DNA of 64,000 nucleotides from Druceiella hillmani (GCA_039881145.1 JAYKKI010000004.1:48539001-48603000), one strand, 5' to 3'; positions 43,726 through 55,890 are shown, numbered from the stretch's first letter. The notes: generated by a model from the sequence alone, not told the origin. Numbers and translations are program-made.

Positions 43726-45591
43726 GGATTTAAAGGAAAAAGTGAAAAGTTGATGGTTTTGTGGTTATTTTAGACAGATTAATCAATTATACATTAAATT
43801 TAAATATATTCAGTTATTCTAGAGAAACATAATTTTAATTCTGGATGGCGGTTCCAAATGAAGTGGGTTACTTTAGAGTTCGCAGCGCTAATCATGTGTA
43901 ACTAAAATATCATTAAATAAATGATATTTGTTTCCTTTTTTGAGCCCTTTTCCTTCTATATGTTTTTCAAATCCATTTATATTTTTAGCTAAATAAAATG
44001 AAAGAAGTTTGATAAACAGATTTATGATTGAAATAATTATGAAAACATTTAAGAGAATTTTCTTATGAAACAAAGAAATAACTAATTTTTACATAAGCAA
44101 ACGAATGACAAGAAAATAAATTCACATATATTACAAATAAGCTGATAGTAGATGTTACAGTAAATGGTAAATGTACATAAATAATGACAAATATTAATTT
44201 ACCCACATTGATTTATTTATATATAACTAGTATTTAATTAAAACATATTTAATTAAAACATATTTAATTGATACAAAATAAAATCGAGTGAAGAATTATA
44301 AAACTCACAATTTGACCCAATTTTTAAATTTTTAATTTGCCACATTTCATTAAAATCCATCCTGTGCTTTTTGCGCTTGTGCAAATAGACACGACCGCGT
44401 TACCATTTTATTATATGTATGATGGTATACTTGGTTCACAAATAAAGGAAAAGCATTAACGCAGTGAGCAAAAAGGACTTTTAGAGAGTAATAAAACTTT
44501 GGTTCACCTTAAAAACGGATACGGATCTGGAAGCACGTTTCATCTGAAACAGAACCCATGGTGTTTGAATCACAGGCTTATGCCAGTAACTATGCAGCAT
44601 AGAATAGTGTTCTTTAGGAACGAATAATGTAGATGAGAAATGTTAACAAAGTGCTTTATGTTTTAGACAATTCAAACGATTAATAATGAACTAGTGTGCA
44701 TTGTAGAGAATAACAGCGTTGAATGACTTAGTTCATCTAAACTAAGATTTAACGGCCAACATATACTTTAATTTTAAGCTATATTATTTTTATACACATA
44801 TTTATGAAATATCAAAACAGCTAAGTTTCAAAATGCAATTTCTCAAAATGAGAGGAATTATTTTTACTGACTTTATCAGGATATTTTTTCTACATTTTGA
44901 GAGACTAAGAAAACTGATTAATTTATTTTGTTTATATGTTTAACATATTCTACTTGTTTTATATGGTAATTTCAAACTCGTTAATTGAAATGTTAAGCTT
45001 GTAATTAAAAATGCTTTTACTTTTCATTAAAATTGAAACTAGAGCGATTTTGTAATTTCACTAATAAAATATGTGACGTTTTTGTAGACACCCTTAAAAT
45101 AAAATCGTACAGTATATTTTAAGTAAAAATAAACGGCGAATGTAATAATATATATCTAATTTGGCTTCAGATAAATCAATGAAAAAATATCTACTGATAT
45201 GAACCCACGATTATAACAAGATATCCTCAATGTCTAGTAATTAAGAATTTTTAAAAATGAGGCAATTTTCAAAATTCAATCAAGACAAGGTAAGAAATTT
45301 GAAAATATCGCATGGGGAGGGGGTGTCTTAAAAATTGTTTCCGATAAAAATACCGAAGCGTGATGTTATTTTGTGCCAAGTCACAAAAGATTTTTGGAAA
45401 ATTTTATGTTCGTTTATATCCTAGTTTTGTATTAGACAATAAATTTATATTTTTCGAAAAACTAATTACATGTATTTTAGAAAGAACTAGAAATTGTCGT
45501 AATTGTGAATCATAACAAACTTATTTTAAATACGTCCATAAATATAATATCTACACATGGACTACATTAAAGATCTAATATATGGAGTATA
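43726..45591. other. AT-rich non-coding, nothing firm
   Basis: Small hairpin AAATATCATT/AATGATATTT (43905-43929) and a tandem CATATTTAATTAAAA (44245-44275). A GC-richer patch at 44505-44600 has no identifiable content. Confidence 0.55.
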
Positions 45592-45983
45592 TACACACGG
45601 TGTTAGGGAATAAGTGTCGGACAAATAAAAACGTTATTCCTTGACTGTAAAATAGTTGATTGTCGTTAAAATAAAATTTAAAAGATTACTTTTTTTTCAG
45701 AAAATTAAAAATAATATTCATAATTTTTTCTCATCTTTTTCGTACACATGATACTTGCGCACATTGTTCAGCGCCATTCGGGGGAATAACCTGCGAACAG
45801 CTGCGAAGACATCGCCACTGCTGGTAAACACTGCACTCCGGGCAAGTATTGAATGTATTAAAAAGAGTTATGTTTAATATTTTTTTCGCACTCAGTTAGA
45901 AAAAGGGTTTTACGTTTTATTTCAACGACATTTTATACCTCTAGCCAACGACTTTCTTTGTCCGACGTCTATTCCTGAACACC

Positions 45984-45990
<7 letters not shown>
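45592..45990. mobile_element. MITE of about 390 bp with terminal inverted repeats, TA-flanked
   Basis: Left end ACGGTGTTAGGGAATAAGTG-TCGGACAAA (45597-45625). The right end, read on the minus strand from 45985, is ACGGTGTTCAGGAATAGACG-TCGGACAAAG. The arms match at most positions over about 30 bp. If the ends are extended to TACACACGGTG and CACCGTATATA, the flanking dinucleotide is TA, as for Tc1/mariner-type elements. The interior has no transposase frame but holds a GC-richer core (45765-45850). The element borders the (TA)n run at 45985-46049. Confidence 0.7.

Positions 45991-46049
<59 letters not shown>
45985..46049. repeat. (TA)n array
   Basis: Uninterrupted, about 65 bp, beginning at the right end of the MITE. 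Confidence 0.97.
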
Positions 46050-46052
<3 letters not shown>

Positions 46053-46716
46053 AATATAGTTTTATTTCACTAATTAGCTAAAGAAATACTGATTTTTAAG
46101 ACTCAGTAACAATTTAAATATTATAATTCACGTTTGAAACAAATTCAAATTCAAATGTTTAACATGTAGTAAATATGCAACTACCAAAAATTATCTTTGT
46201 GAACCTAAAGTGACATTCAATATTGTCATAAAACAGGATATTGTATCACCATGTAGCAGGTTTAAGTGTACATCAAGTTTATTATTTTTATTAACTTTAA
46301 CTTCCTCTTTAATTAAATTTTAAACAGAATATAAACATTACAAACAAATATACCCCATTTGCGATTTCCACAATAAAAACCGAAAAACCCAAAATGCGAC
46401 CCCTAAATCATTCTTAGATCTGAGTTAGTATTAATACTATTCAAAATTGTGAAAAAATTATTGTTTTTTTTATTTTTATTGGTTTAAGTATATAAAACGT
46501 TGAAGATGCGTTCAGGATATAATGTTAATATTTAAAAAAAGAAGGCAAACAACTTGTAAATCAATTTACTATATATTTATTCAATGCTGATAAATTTATG
46601 TGTATTTAAATATGTATAACTTTGTTAATATTTAAACATTTATAAAGATTTTTTCTGCAGGATTTAAACATAATTTTTTATTTTCTGTGTCGAATTGTTA
46701 AATTCCTCTAATACAG
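46050..46716. other. AT-rich non-coding, nothing recognised
   Basis: Would be intron upstream of the exon candidate that follows. Confidence 0.5.
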
Positions 46717-46779
46717 TGTTCTAGTGAAATTCACCGTGATGCAATGCCTCTGGAGAACACGCCGAACACTAGCAAGAAG
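46717..46779 (+). CDS. Candidate 63-nt micro-exon, 21 codons, unknown gene
   Basis: Acceptor TTAAATTCCTCTAATACAG (ending 46716) and donor AAG|GTAAGC (46780) bound exactly 21 codons in phase 0. The frame reads CSSEI-HRDAMPLENTPNTSKK. The codons are far less AT-rich than the flanks, and in-frame stops lie just outside (TAA at 46699 and after GKQTNL downstream), so the open run coincides with the splice boundaries. Length divisible by three fits a cassette exon that can be skipped without changing frame. I do not recognise the protein. The peptide is hydrophilic, as expected of a linker or cytoplasmic insert. A 21-codon frame alone proves little; the coincidence of boundaries is what makes it interesting. 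Confidence 0.4.
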
Positions 46780-46789
46780 GTAAGCAAAC

Positions 46790-46819
46790 AAATCTGTGAT
46801 TATGCTTAATCACAGATTT
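46790..46819 (+). promoter_or_regulatory. Perfect 13-bp stem-loop just after a 5' splice site
   Basis: AAATCTGTGATTA (46790-46802), loop TGCT, TAATCACAGATTT (46807-46819). It begins 11 nt into the presumed intron after the micro-exon candidate. Intronic stem-loops near a donor are known to modulate exon inclusion in other genes; here that role is inference. Confidence 0.5.
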
Positions 46820-48047
46820 CCGTCAGTATTTCTCTGACATTTTATGAAGTTTCAGAATTTTTAAGGTAAGAGGTTTAACATGAGAATATTTGTTTTGGTA
46901 TTCATGGAAAATGAGTGTCAATTGATGAATTTCAATTTTTTCATAATTTAAACGGTACCAATGTCAAATTTTCATGATCTGCTGTAACTAAAGTATTGTA
47001 ACTTTTGTAGTATCTTATGTTATTCAAAAATAAATGAAATATATTCAATTTATTCATTAAAAACGGTTTAACACGTTTATCTTATATAACTGAAAGAGCG
47101 ATGGTCCTTTTAGATTAATATTTAATATTATAATGGATCATTTAGATTATAAGAAGTTATTAGCTTGCTAAATGTAAAATTAAATAATCAATTTATTTTT
47201 TTTATATAATATGTTTAATAACGTTAGAGTTGTTTTAGTACAATATAAAGAAAAAAAAACTCCAAATGCTCGATGTATAAAAAAAAATACTAAAATATTA
47301 TATTAAGACGCCATGTTCATACGTAATACAAAAAAAAACCTAGTTGAAGTTGCCAATAAACTATTTGGTCAGTGGAAACTGTAAAATTTATTTGTGCACC
47401 GGCGTCATAATTACAAAATATTTTGATAATTATTTATAATAAAATTTTAAAAAATATTTTATACATATTCTCATTTTTTTAAATTTTATATAGACACTGA
47501 GAAATACAAAATTATTTTTTATATCAGGTGCAAGTTTTTTACGTGAACGCTTTAAAGTAGAGAAAAGAAATCATAATAATATAAGATATTATCACAAATA
47601 ACAATTTGTTTGTCTATTATCTCCTATAAATCGATCTGATTAGGAGCCACTCGTAAAAATTTCTCCTGACTACTTTTTGTGTTTCACAATAACACCAGAC
47701 AATAATCATTCAATTTACTATATATTCTGTGCATAGTGGTTTAAAGAGGATCGTAAACCATACTTAAATTTATCGTTAAGTGTACCGTAATTAGGGTAAC
47801 TAAACTGTCGCTTTTAGTACCCTATAAGTTCACGGTATACCGAAAAAGCAATAAACCTCGACCGAAATTAACTTATTTAATTGTACTAAAAGTATACAAC
47901 ATTTAGCGTCTTGTAGTAATTTTATCACAGCTACCTCTAAAACGTAATACCGTTGTGATACTTTTAATAGAATAGTTACGAAATAGCTACTTCGAAAATT
48001 TCTGAAAATAACTGAATACTGTTCTTTCATTGAATTGTTTATCTATA
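46820..48047. other. AT-rich non-coding, nothing recognised
   Basis: No feature supported. Confidence 0.6.
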
Positions 48048-48335
48048 CTATTAATAAAATTGTAACAGAGTGAATTCTGTCCATGGGAAATATTTTAAAA
48101 AGAGGGATTATTTAGCATAAAGAATGATAATAAAAGCCACTATTTTTAAAATTTTGGTCTGTCTGTATGTTAATTTGTTCGTGAAGCACGCGAAACCTGC
48201 TAGACGGATTTTTATGAAATTTTGTATAGTAATACTCCAAAGTATACCCTAGAGTAATTGAAGGAAAAAAAATTCTAATATCTTCTTTTATTCCGAATTT
48301 TACGCAAGTGAAACCGTGGGCACAACTAGCATACT
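48048..48335 (+). repeat. Family A repeat, most complete copy
   Basis: GTAACAGAGTGAATTCTGTC, AAAGAATGATAATAAAAGCC, TTGGTCTGTCTGTATGTTAA, GAAGCACGCGAAACCTGCTA, TTATGAAATTTTGTATAGTA and, at the end, TTACGCAAGTGAAACCGTGG with GCACAACTAG. Both ends of the family are present, giving a length near 290 bp. Non-coding. Confidence 0.8.
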
Positions 48336-48603
48336 ATATAGCCGTGATCAGCCATAACATTGGAGAAGAGACAGCCAAAATATTTTGCAGTTCCACAGCA
48401 TCCTGCAAAGATGGAAATGTTCATCTTAATATTCTTGTAAAATAGGACAATAAATTATAATTATTGAAAGAAATTACGAGAGCACTAGTTATTGTTGATC
48501 TATTCAGCTGCTATTAAGCAATAATAGTGGTCGTCACACATCGCATTTTATAAATTTTAAATTAACTAATAATTAGTACTAGACTGAATCGTACTTGCCA
48601 ATG
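48336..48603. other. Non-coding, nothing recognised
   Basis: No feature supported. Confidence 0.55.
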
Positions 48604-48606
48604 ATA

Positions 48607-48667
<61 letters not shown>
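48604..48667. repeat. (TA)n array
   Basis: About 60 bp, ending TATGTATGTAT. Confidence 0.97.
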
Positions 48668-49019
48668 AAAACCAACATTTCTGTTTATAACTGAACAAAT
48701 TCTTTTCTTTTAAGGTATGGTATAAGTTGATATAAAATTTCATAATAGGCAAGAAAAATTAAACAAACAAAATCCTTTGAATCTGTCACACGGAAGGGGG
48801 CAGAAATTTTTATTTATTTACTCGAAATCCACAATATATATAGTCTCTTACAGCCCCCATTGATGAGCAGTAGGGAAATGAAACAAGAAATACCGCGGTA
48901 CACTGCGCCAACAAAGGCTGTGATCAATCCAACCTATACAACGACAATATGGTTCAAAGTGAAATACGATCAAATTATAAACTAAAAACTACGATCTAAT
49001 ATTTAACGCCTGAAAGAAT
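48668..49019. other. Non-coding, nothing firm
   Basis: GC-richer patch 48865-48960 with the palindrome TACCGCGGTA; no frame. Confidence 0.5.
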
Positions 49020-49330
49020 ACACTTATTTTAAACAAAAGCGTAACTATTGACAGATGCTCGAGTTTCAAAACACGCGCGCGGCACAAAAGGCAGCCCGCG
49101 AGAAAAAAAGCTTCGGGTACTTGGTAGCTTTTTTAACACAGAAAAAACACGGGTCGGAACGCTGGCGAGAGCTTTATTGCGCAGGTAGATAAGTCAACGA
49201 TTCGCCGTCAATATGTAAGGGGGGGAAAGGCGAGAAAAATGGGAGGAGAGGGCGAGAGGTGAGTGCGAAAGGCGTTTAACGGCATCGTCTTGAAAATCGG
49301 GAACCGTTTACTTGACTTTCGAGCCTGTGA
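49020..49330. promoter_or_regulatory. GC-rich island, candidate regulatory element
   Basis: CpG-rich (ACACGCGCGCGGCACAAAAG near 49071) followed by a purine-rich G/A tract (49217-49265). AAAAAAGCT/AGCTTTTTT makes a 9-bp hairpin with a 13-nt loop (49104-49134). No open frame of note. Composition is unlike its flanks. Confidence 0.3.
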
Positions 49331-50333
49331 GTTTGTTTCAAGTAGAAAACAATTCCATTTTAATAATCAAAACACCCAAGAACAATGAAAGCATAACGGA
49401 AACGGAACAATAAACTCATACGTACTAAATAACTGATATATTCTATGTTAAAAAATAAAACCGACAGCACACGGTAGTCAGAAAAATGGATTTCGTTGTT
49501 TTTGATTACCTATATTGTTAAGAAAAAAATAATATAACATAATGCTCGGAGGACCAATATTTTACATTAAAGTTATCCAAAAATCCAATTTTAAAATAAC
49601 ACATTGATTCGCGAGAACGAGTATGTAAAAAATGCAAAAAAAATTAAATAAAATACAACGTTATCTAGTCACTTCTAGTTTAAATTTAATGTTTAATTAT
49701 AAATAACATAGCGCCATCTTGTAGTAGAAACTTGATACGGATTTAATTTTGTAGTTCGACTTTATTTACGCATGTAGATTAGATGATAGATGTTATGATC
49801 TACTTAGGATACAAGATAAATAAGAATTAAATAATAAACAATTAGCCAGATTCTCATTAATTAATGAACCTAAATGTTAAATAAAAGACAGCATTTTAGA
49901 AAGAAATATTTATCAAAATGAAATCGCGTTGAATGAAAAAGATGCCGTAAGAATCATTATTGACAAAGGGTTTAGGATATTTTCATTTTTTCCAATAACA
50001 GATGTATTTTTAAAATTGTATTTTTTTAAAAGTTTGTTTATTATTTTTACATATAGAATTATTTTTTACACGTTCATCCGCCGTCATTTTCAATAATTAA
50101 ATTAGCTTTTATCCATGACACTACAGACCATACTCATAAAAGAAAAATAACTAAATAATATATTTCTGCCTAGACCATTTATTTTAATATCCATTTACGT
50201 AAAAATTGAACGTACGATTTTGTGAAAAAGAATCAATAAAAATATTTATATTTGTATTCAGGTAAATATAAAGAAACAATTATAAATATAATAAAAAAAC
50301 TTTTGAGTCGACTGTTTACCACCCAAATACTCC
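49331..50333. other. AT-rich non-coding, nothing recognised
   Basis: No feature supported. Confidence 0.6.
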
Positions 50334-50353
50334 ATATATCTATCAATAGGGTA

Positions 50354-50409
<56 letters not shown>

Positions 50410-50423
50410 ATCAATAGGGTAGT
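50334..50423. repeat. (TA)n array between 22-bp direct repeats
   Basis: ATATATCTATCAATAGGGTA (then GT) stands at 50334-50355 and again at 50402-50423. The space between is filled by TA repeats. Confidence 0.95.
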
Positions 50424-51119
50424 AATCAATTTGCTACTTTTAGTAAAATGTCATGAAAATATAGGTTAATTAAAACCAGTAGTGGAAAAAATATAAAAAA
50501 TTATTAAATAACAAGCTTTCTAATATAATATTAGCGTCTAAATATAATATTAGGAATGGAAAAATATATCCCCGCCTCATTCGCTCTTACAGAATATAGT
50601 AAATGATTTATCATTACTATTATAATCATTACTACAAATGACATCACAATTCAGTATTGCCGTCCTTGTCTAAACGTTTACTTTAAACCTTTATAATTCG
50701 GTTAAAAATATTTCACTTCTCCTTAGCTTCTCGTTATGATTAGTGTAATTAAGGGTGAACATTTTTTTGTGCATATCCCTTTGAACTTTTCTTTTAAAAT
50801 TAAATTCATTTACAAAAAACTATTACTTTTAGTCCAATTTCTGATCATTTAAACAAAATGAATTTGATTAACTCGAATGCTACTTAATGAGTTTTCCGAT
50901 CTGTATTTGACAGATATTTTATAATACCATTTTTCTGCCATTTTCATAGTATAGTCATGAATTTATAATTTCAAATGTAGAAGCGTAACACGTAAAATCT
51001 AAAAGCATAATACTCAGGGGCAAAACATTTTACCTATGTTTCTTCCATATTTTTATTGCAACACCCGAATTAATTAATACCAGACTGCGTGCAAAAAATG
51101 TTCACTTCCAAAATACTAT
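50424..51119. other. AT-rich non-coding, nothing recognised
   Basis: No feature supported. Confidence 0.6.
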
Positions 51120-51435
51120 ATAAATTGGAACTATTCCGTCGTACCTCCAATCCGTTTACCAAAGTTCAAGTCGCGGGGGACTAGTAGGTAAATCCACTTC
51201 TATGAAGAAGCTCGCCGCGCGTTTAGGAATAAAGGTGGGAGATGTAAGGGCTTGCTATGTTACCTTTTTATCTCTATTATTTGCCTTTTCACTCAGCGTC
51301 AAAGACTTTCGCTTATCATATTACTCTGGCTTTTTTCTCTCATGTTTATTATGTTACGGCAATTTTTACTGTGCTGGGTATATTCGTCCCTTTAGTGGTT
51401 TTGTCGGATTCTGGAATACATTGAACTACTGATAA
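51120..51435 (+). other. GC-richer block with an unrecognised 76-codon frame
   Basis: 51120-51260 is GC-richer than its flanks. From ATG 51202 a frame of 76 codons runs MKKLAARLGIKVGDV, then two hydrophobic stretches (YVTFLSLLFAFSLSV and GFFLSCLLCYG). A basic start with a hydrophobic segment is superficially signal-anchor-like, but later codons follow the local AT bias. Donor-like GGTGGGAG and ATGTAAGG lie at 51234 and 51242. Chance is the likeliest explanation; a regulatory element or first exon are alternatives. Confidence 0.2.
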
Positions 51436-53074
51436 CATCACATAACATTTCATGAATTGTTTCTTACTGAGTACCTTTCAATGTTCTGTAATTACACCAT
51501 AATTACAAATGAGAACAGAATATAATACACCCTTTAAATATTTTGTCATACGAATTAAGACGGCCGATAAGAAAGGATGGTTAACCAAATTATATTCATA
51601 CTCTGATTAAATTTTTGGAGGCATTAATATCGGTATTAAATTTAGTATTTTGGGCAATCGATTATAAAAATATATAAATATTAAGTGTCAATGTTCAGAA
51701 AATAAAAAAATAATTCAAGAAGTAGTGATCCCAATAATGATTTAAGATATTTATTATTTTGATATACTTCAAAAAAGGAAGAGGTTATAAATTCGATTTT
51801 TTTCTTTTCGTGTATGCTGCTTCGTATCTTCGGCATTTGTCAACCAATTTAAACGAATCTTTTTTATTTCTTAGGGCATACCCAAAGTGTGGTCGCATGC
51901 ATTTGGTTAGAATAGGACCATGATAACTGAAGTTATACCGTGGAATTCCTCAACAATGAAAAACAGTCAGTGCCAAGTGAAATGAAGCATTCATCTGGTT
52001 ACGTGTGAATAAAATTATAGCACTTATCTGTGCATGTACCTCAAAAATAATAGAGAAGCGTCAATTTGACTTAAAAATCTCTAGTAGTAGCAATATTTTG
52101 CAAATTCATTTATGTTCGGAAACGATATTGTACCGCAAACGGTACAACTCCGTATTCGCATTTTCATTATTATATATTTTTCTTGGTTATTTGAAGTCAT
52201 TTTATTTCTTTGTTAAAAAGTTTTTTCCAAATATTAATTGTTCAATCGATTTCAAAATTTCAGGCGTATTTTTTTATTTACATTAATACATAATTTTTCA
52301 GGTGCTTTACATAAAATTTCGCTTCTTTTTTAGAGACCTATACTACTTTGGTCCTTTAAAAAGTCACCAAGACACAAAGAGCAGAAAGTGAATAAAGGCC
52401 ATAATTTTAGTGTACGGCCAAATATGTTATACGCCGAATATGGTTGTGCTCCTGTGCCGCTTATTTATTTTATTAAAATTTTAAAAAATCCTTAAGTTGT
52501 ATAGTTCTATTACTTCATCCGTAAGAAAAATAAATTCCGTTCACAGCTCATATGCTGCATTATATCGCTCAAAAAAGTTTTCCATTGATCTCTGAAGAAA
52601 ATTATATACACTTTAAGGTCACAGGATTTTAAAGAAAATATTAACACTTTATTTCAATAAGTTTGAAACTGAACATAAGATTTTCTTCTTTCGCTTAATT
52701 TAAATTCTCACTCGAATTCCAGATCACTATCTATACATTATAAATTTCAAACTAATAATTCATATTCTCATCTAAGAGTATAGGATCATACGTTTAAAAT
52801 CAGTCGTGATCCATTTCGTGCAAAAAACTTTATAGATCCTATTATCTTTTATTTCAAACTTCGTTAGACGGATGGTCTCGAATTACTTTGTTAAAGTACG
52901 AATATGATCTTCATGCACAAAAATCGAGTCAAATTTTGTCACGAATGTTAATTCATCATACGTACTTCCAGATAATGAGAGAAAAATAATATTGATATAT
53001 TTTAATGTTGAAATCTCAGCATAAGCTTTGTATAAATATCTGCTCTAAGACGCTATTCATCCGAATTAATATTA
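51436..53074. other. AT-rich non-coding with one small hairpin
   Basis: TTGTACCG/CGGTACAA (52128-52147, loop CAAA) is perfect. The 93-codon frame at 52005-52286 is not recognised. Confidence 0.55.
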
Positions 53075-53165
53075 TAAATACGAAAGTGAATTTATTTGTT
53101 TATTTTGCTTTCACTTTTCCACTATTTAAAAAGTCTTAATAAATTTCACAGGGGTAGCCAGTTTC
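53075..53165 (+). repeat. Family E repeat fragment
   Basis: ATTATAAATACGAAAGTGAA followed by TTTGTTTATTTTGCTTTCAC and 'AATAAATTTCACAGG' is the familiar start of the 'AATGCGAAAGT..TTTGT' lepidopteran repeat seen at 760-895. Confidence 0.5.
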
Positions 53166-54109
53166 CTGGAAATGAATATATGTTGAAATATGATTTATTT
53201 CTGGCCTGTTAACCCAAAAAAAAATAAAGAATTCTTGTCACTGTCTCACATTCTTTGATGTGTCACTGCTAGCTAGTTTTTTTTGTCAATAATTAACTTA
53301 TTTAAATGCTAATTATTTGTATTTGCTAAAATCTTTATTAAAGTAACAATATACAATAAACACTTATTCAAAAATATTTTTGGATAAGAGCGTAAACTTA
53401 ATGCTTACATATAATAACACGCCAAAGCAACTTACAAGCGTAAGACTGCGTTTACTGCTGGGCACAGATACTTTTCGAGAAGGAAGCCTCGAATCAAAAC
53501 AATTAATTTTTTATAAATCATAACTTAATTCAGTAACTCTAATTTACAAACTGCATTGTACATGGGGCAAACTTTTTTTGCAAGAGCAATCATTCCCATT
53601 AAAGTAAAAAAATTAAAAATATAAATTATATTTTTTTTTTTTAAATAATAGGAAGTTAAAAAATATTTGTTGGAACTTTTTATAGAGACCAATATTGATG
53701 CTTATATTTAAGGAAATATGGTATATCTATTAAACTATTTAAAAAGATTAATTGTTCAGAACATAAATATGCATTTCTTTGACTTGTATGTATCTTTCAC
53801 ATATTCCAAAAATTATAAAATCTATGATCAGCATTTTGGCTTTCCTGTAATCGTATAGTCAGATTTTGCAAACACTGTTTTTTAATGATTTTTGACTCAG
53901 TAGTTTCGAAAATAAAGGAGAGATATGATGATATTTCTTTACACATTTTTGGAATATTCTTTCTGATATATAAATTAAAATTATGAAAAAAAATGTTTGT
54001 GTTCTTTATAACGAGTCCTTTCAAATGATCATAAAATTAGAAAATATTTTTAAGACATCTATTTACTACTCCATAATTTTTATACAAATAATTTAAAACA
54101 GTGATATAT
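53166..54109. other. AT-rich non-coding, nothing recognised
   Basis: No feature supported. Confidence 0.6.
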
Positions 54110-54521
54110 CTGTAAGTTAATACTTCGTAAAGCTGCGAAATTCGAAGTTTCTACGGAAGTCGGTTATGGCTATAGAGAAACGTAAATACATTGTGTACTA
54201 TATCTTTCCTAAATATAAAAACGTGACGCAAATTTAAAAAATGATATTTGGAATCATTGCTATAGTTTAACTACAACCTTCGAGTAGCCATCTAAAAATC
54301 CAAAGTTTTTATAATTTTATGTTAAGTAGTTTTCGAAAATAAATTTAATTGCCACATATATTTTTTTCCATATTTTTTCAGTCTACCTCTAAAAACCTAA
54401 AATAATAAAAGAAAATATTTTTAAGAGTCTATAACTAGTTCTTTCAAAAGACACCTTATACTATATATAGAATTAAATTATTTTTCGTGTACTTAATTTG
54501 TTGCCTGTAAAATTTCCAATT

Positions 54522-54601
<80 letters not shown>

Positions 54602-54730
54602 GAACATATTTCAAGTTTCTACGTCAAGCGGTTTCTGAGAAAAAAAGGCTGTGACGGACGGGCGGAGAGACACGTGAGTGATCTTATAAGGATTCTGTTT
54701 TTGATTTTAAAGTACGTTATCCTAAAATTG
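54110..54730 (-). repeat. Family C/D-type repeat, minus copy split by (TA)n
   Basis: On the minus strand it starts AACAGAATCCTTATAAGATC, CGCCCGTCCGTCACAGCC, TTTTTTTCTCAGAAACCGCT, the characteristic opening of these elements (compare 3976 and 62005). The body runs leftward to about 54110 and is interrupted by the TA array at 54522-54599. Non-coding. Confidence 0.6.
54522..54599. repeat. (TA)n array
   Basis: Uninterrupted, about 78 bp, inside the preceding repeat copy. Confidence 0.97.
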
Positions 54731-55239
54731 GCTCCCGATCATGATAAAAGCCTATTTATAAAGATTACAAAACTATTTTTCAGAATTACAAATTGTGTAT
54801 TTCTTAATATGCTATAGCTGAATATTGCTAAAATGTTATTGGAACATTTAGAGATAATTCTAAATACCGTAGTTTTTGAGAAATTCATAATATTTTCAGA
54901 TCCGCGGATAATTCTCTAGGTAATATGCTTATATAGTGAAAAACGACTTTTAACCTTTAAGTACTCTTACATGTTAAAATTTTGTTTATACCCGAGGGTT
55001 TGCACACAACCATCTTCGTACCAGTTCTTCTTGTACTTTCTAATGTATATTCTTCGATTTCTCAAGAAACAACAATAACAAAACAGTTGTAGCATTTTGA
55101 AAAAGTATGTCCCATATCGTACTTTTCATATTGTTCTGGATACACTTTAACATTTTTTTTTAATCTCATACTTTAGACTGGTTCTTCTTTGATAAAACTT
55201 GGAACTGGTGTTTTATTCGTAAATTATTTCAACATTTCT
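54731..55239. other. AT-rich non-coding, nothing recognised
   Basis: No feature supported. Confidence 0.6.
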
Positions 55240-55510
55240 TTTCCTAAACAGTTTCTGTGAGACCGCAAATCCGTTTTCCTTATACCTTCAACAGTCTTCC
55301 GCAGCAGACAATGCAGCTTTAAGCCTCGGCACTGAGCACCCACCACACACGATTCTGCACAAAGGCGCTGGTGTCAAGTCGGTCACCTAATGTACAAAAG
55401 AGTCCCTCTTTCACGCGATGCGATGTTAAGCTGCACAAGCGATCTCCCTTTGTGTTTCTTCTCGCGCATCCCTGGAGGCTTAGTCTTCAGGCTGTACATT
55501 TTCATATTTT
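55240..55510. promoter_or_regulatory. GC-richer island, conserved element or exon
   Basis: One of the longest GC-balanced blocks (CCGCAGCAGACAATGCAGC near 55300; TCACGCGATGCGATGTTAAG near 55411). It contains no repeat words. A small antisense frame within it is described separately; the plus strand is also open for 81 codons from a GTG at 55371. Confidence 0.3.
55383..55505 (-). CDS. Possible small exon or ORF of 40 codons, unknown
   Basis: ATG at 55505 (minus), in-frame TAA just upstream, stop TGA at 55385-55383. The peptide starts MKMYSLKTKPPGMREKKHKG and ends VQLNIASRERGTLLYIR. It is basic and hydrophilic with balanced codons. 'ATTAG|GTGACC' at the stop could be a weak donor that would remove the stop. 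I do not recognise it. In a GC-balanced block a 40-codon frame is not improbable by chance. Confidence 0.2.
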   Translation of the reverse strand: MKMYSLKTKPPGMREKKHKGRSLVQLNIASRERGTLLYIR

Positions 55511-55817
55511 AAGCTTTATTTTATGTAAGGAGAGAAAATCAAAACAAGATAATTCAAACATAGCTATTAGAAAGAGAACAATATTTTATTTTAAACAGGT
55601 CATTTTAACTACATGACGTTTGAAACTAAAAGATATCTATACAAAAAAAATGTCTATTCATATTATATATAAAATATTTAAATCAAAATATTTATAAATA
55701 ATAGTATTTAAATCTAGAAAGCTTCAATCATTTTACTTTTTTTAAATCAAAGTTCATTTTCTTTTCTATTAACGTAATACATGACAACAGAAGAAAGAAA
55801 ACTGTATCCGTCAACAG
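55511..55817. other. AT-rich non-coding, nothing recognised
   Basis: No feature supported. Confidence 0.6.
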
Positions 55818-55819
55818 CT

Positions 55820-55889
<70 letters not shown>
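55818..55889. repeat. (TA)n array
   Basis: About 70 bp with one AAA interruption. The 86-codon minus frame beginning in it is an artefact. Confidence 0.97.

Positions 55890-55890
<1 letters not shown>

Noticed and set aside
47933..47960. TATCACAGC word with a facing TGTGATA, recalling the miR-2/13 seed
   Set aside because: Only 7 bp pair and the 14-nt centre does not extend the stem; no precursor-like fold.
49104..49134. Hairpin followed by a T run, like a bacterial terminator
   Set aside because: Eukaryotic context with no upstream gene; the T run is part of the 9-bp A/T-rich stem.
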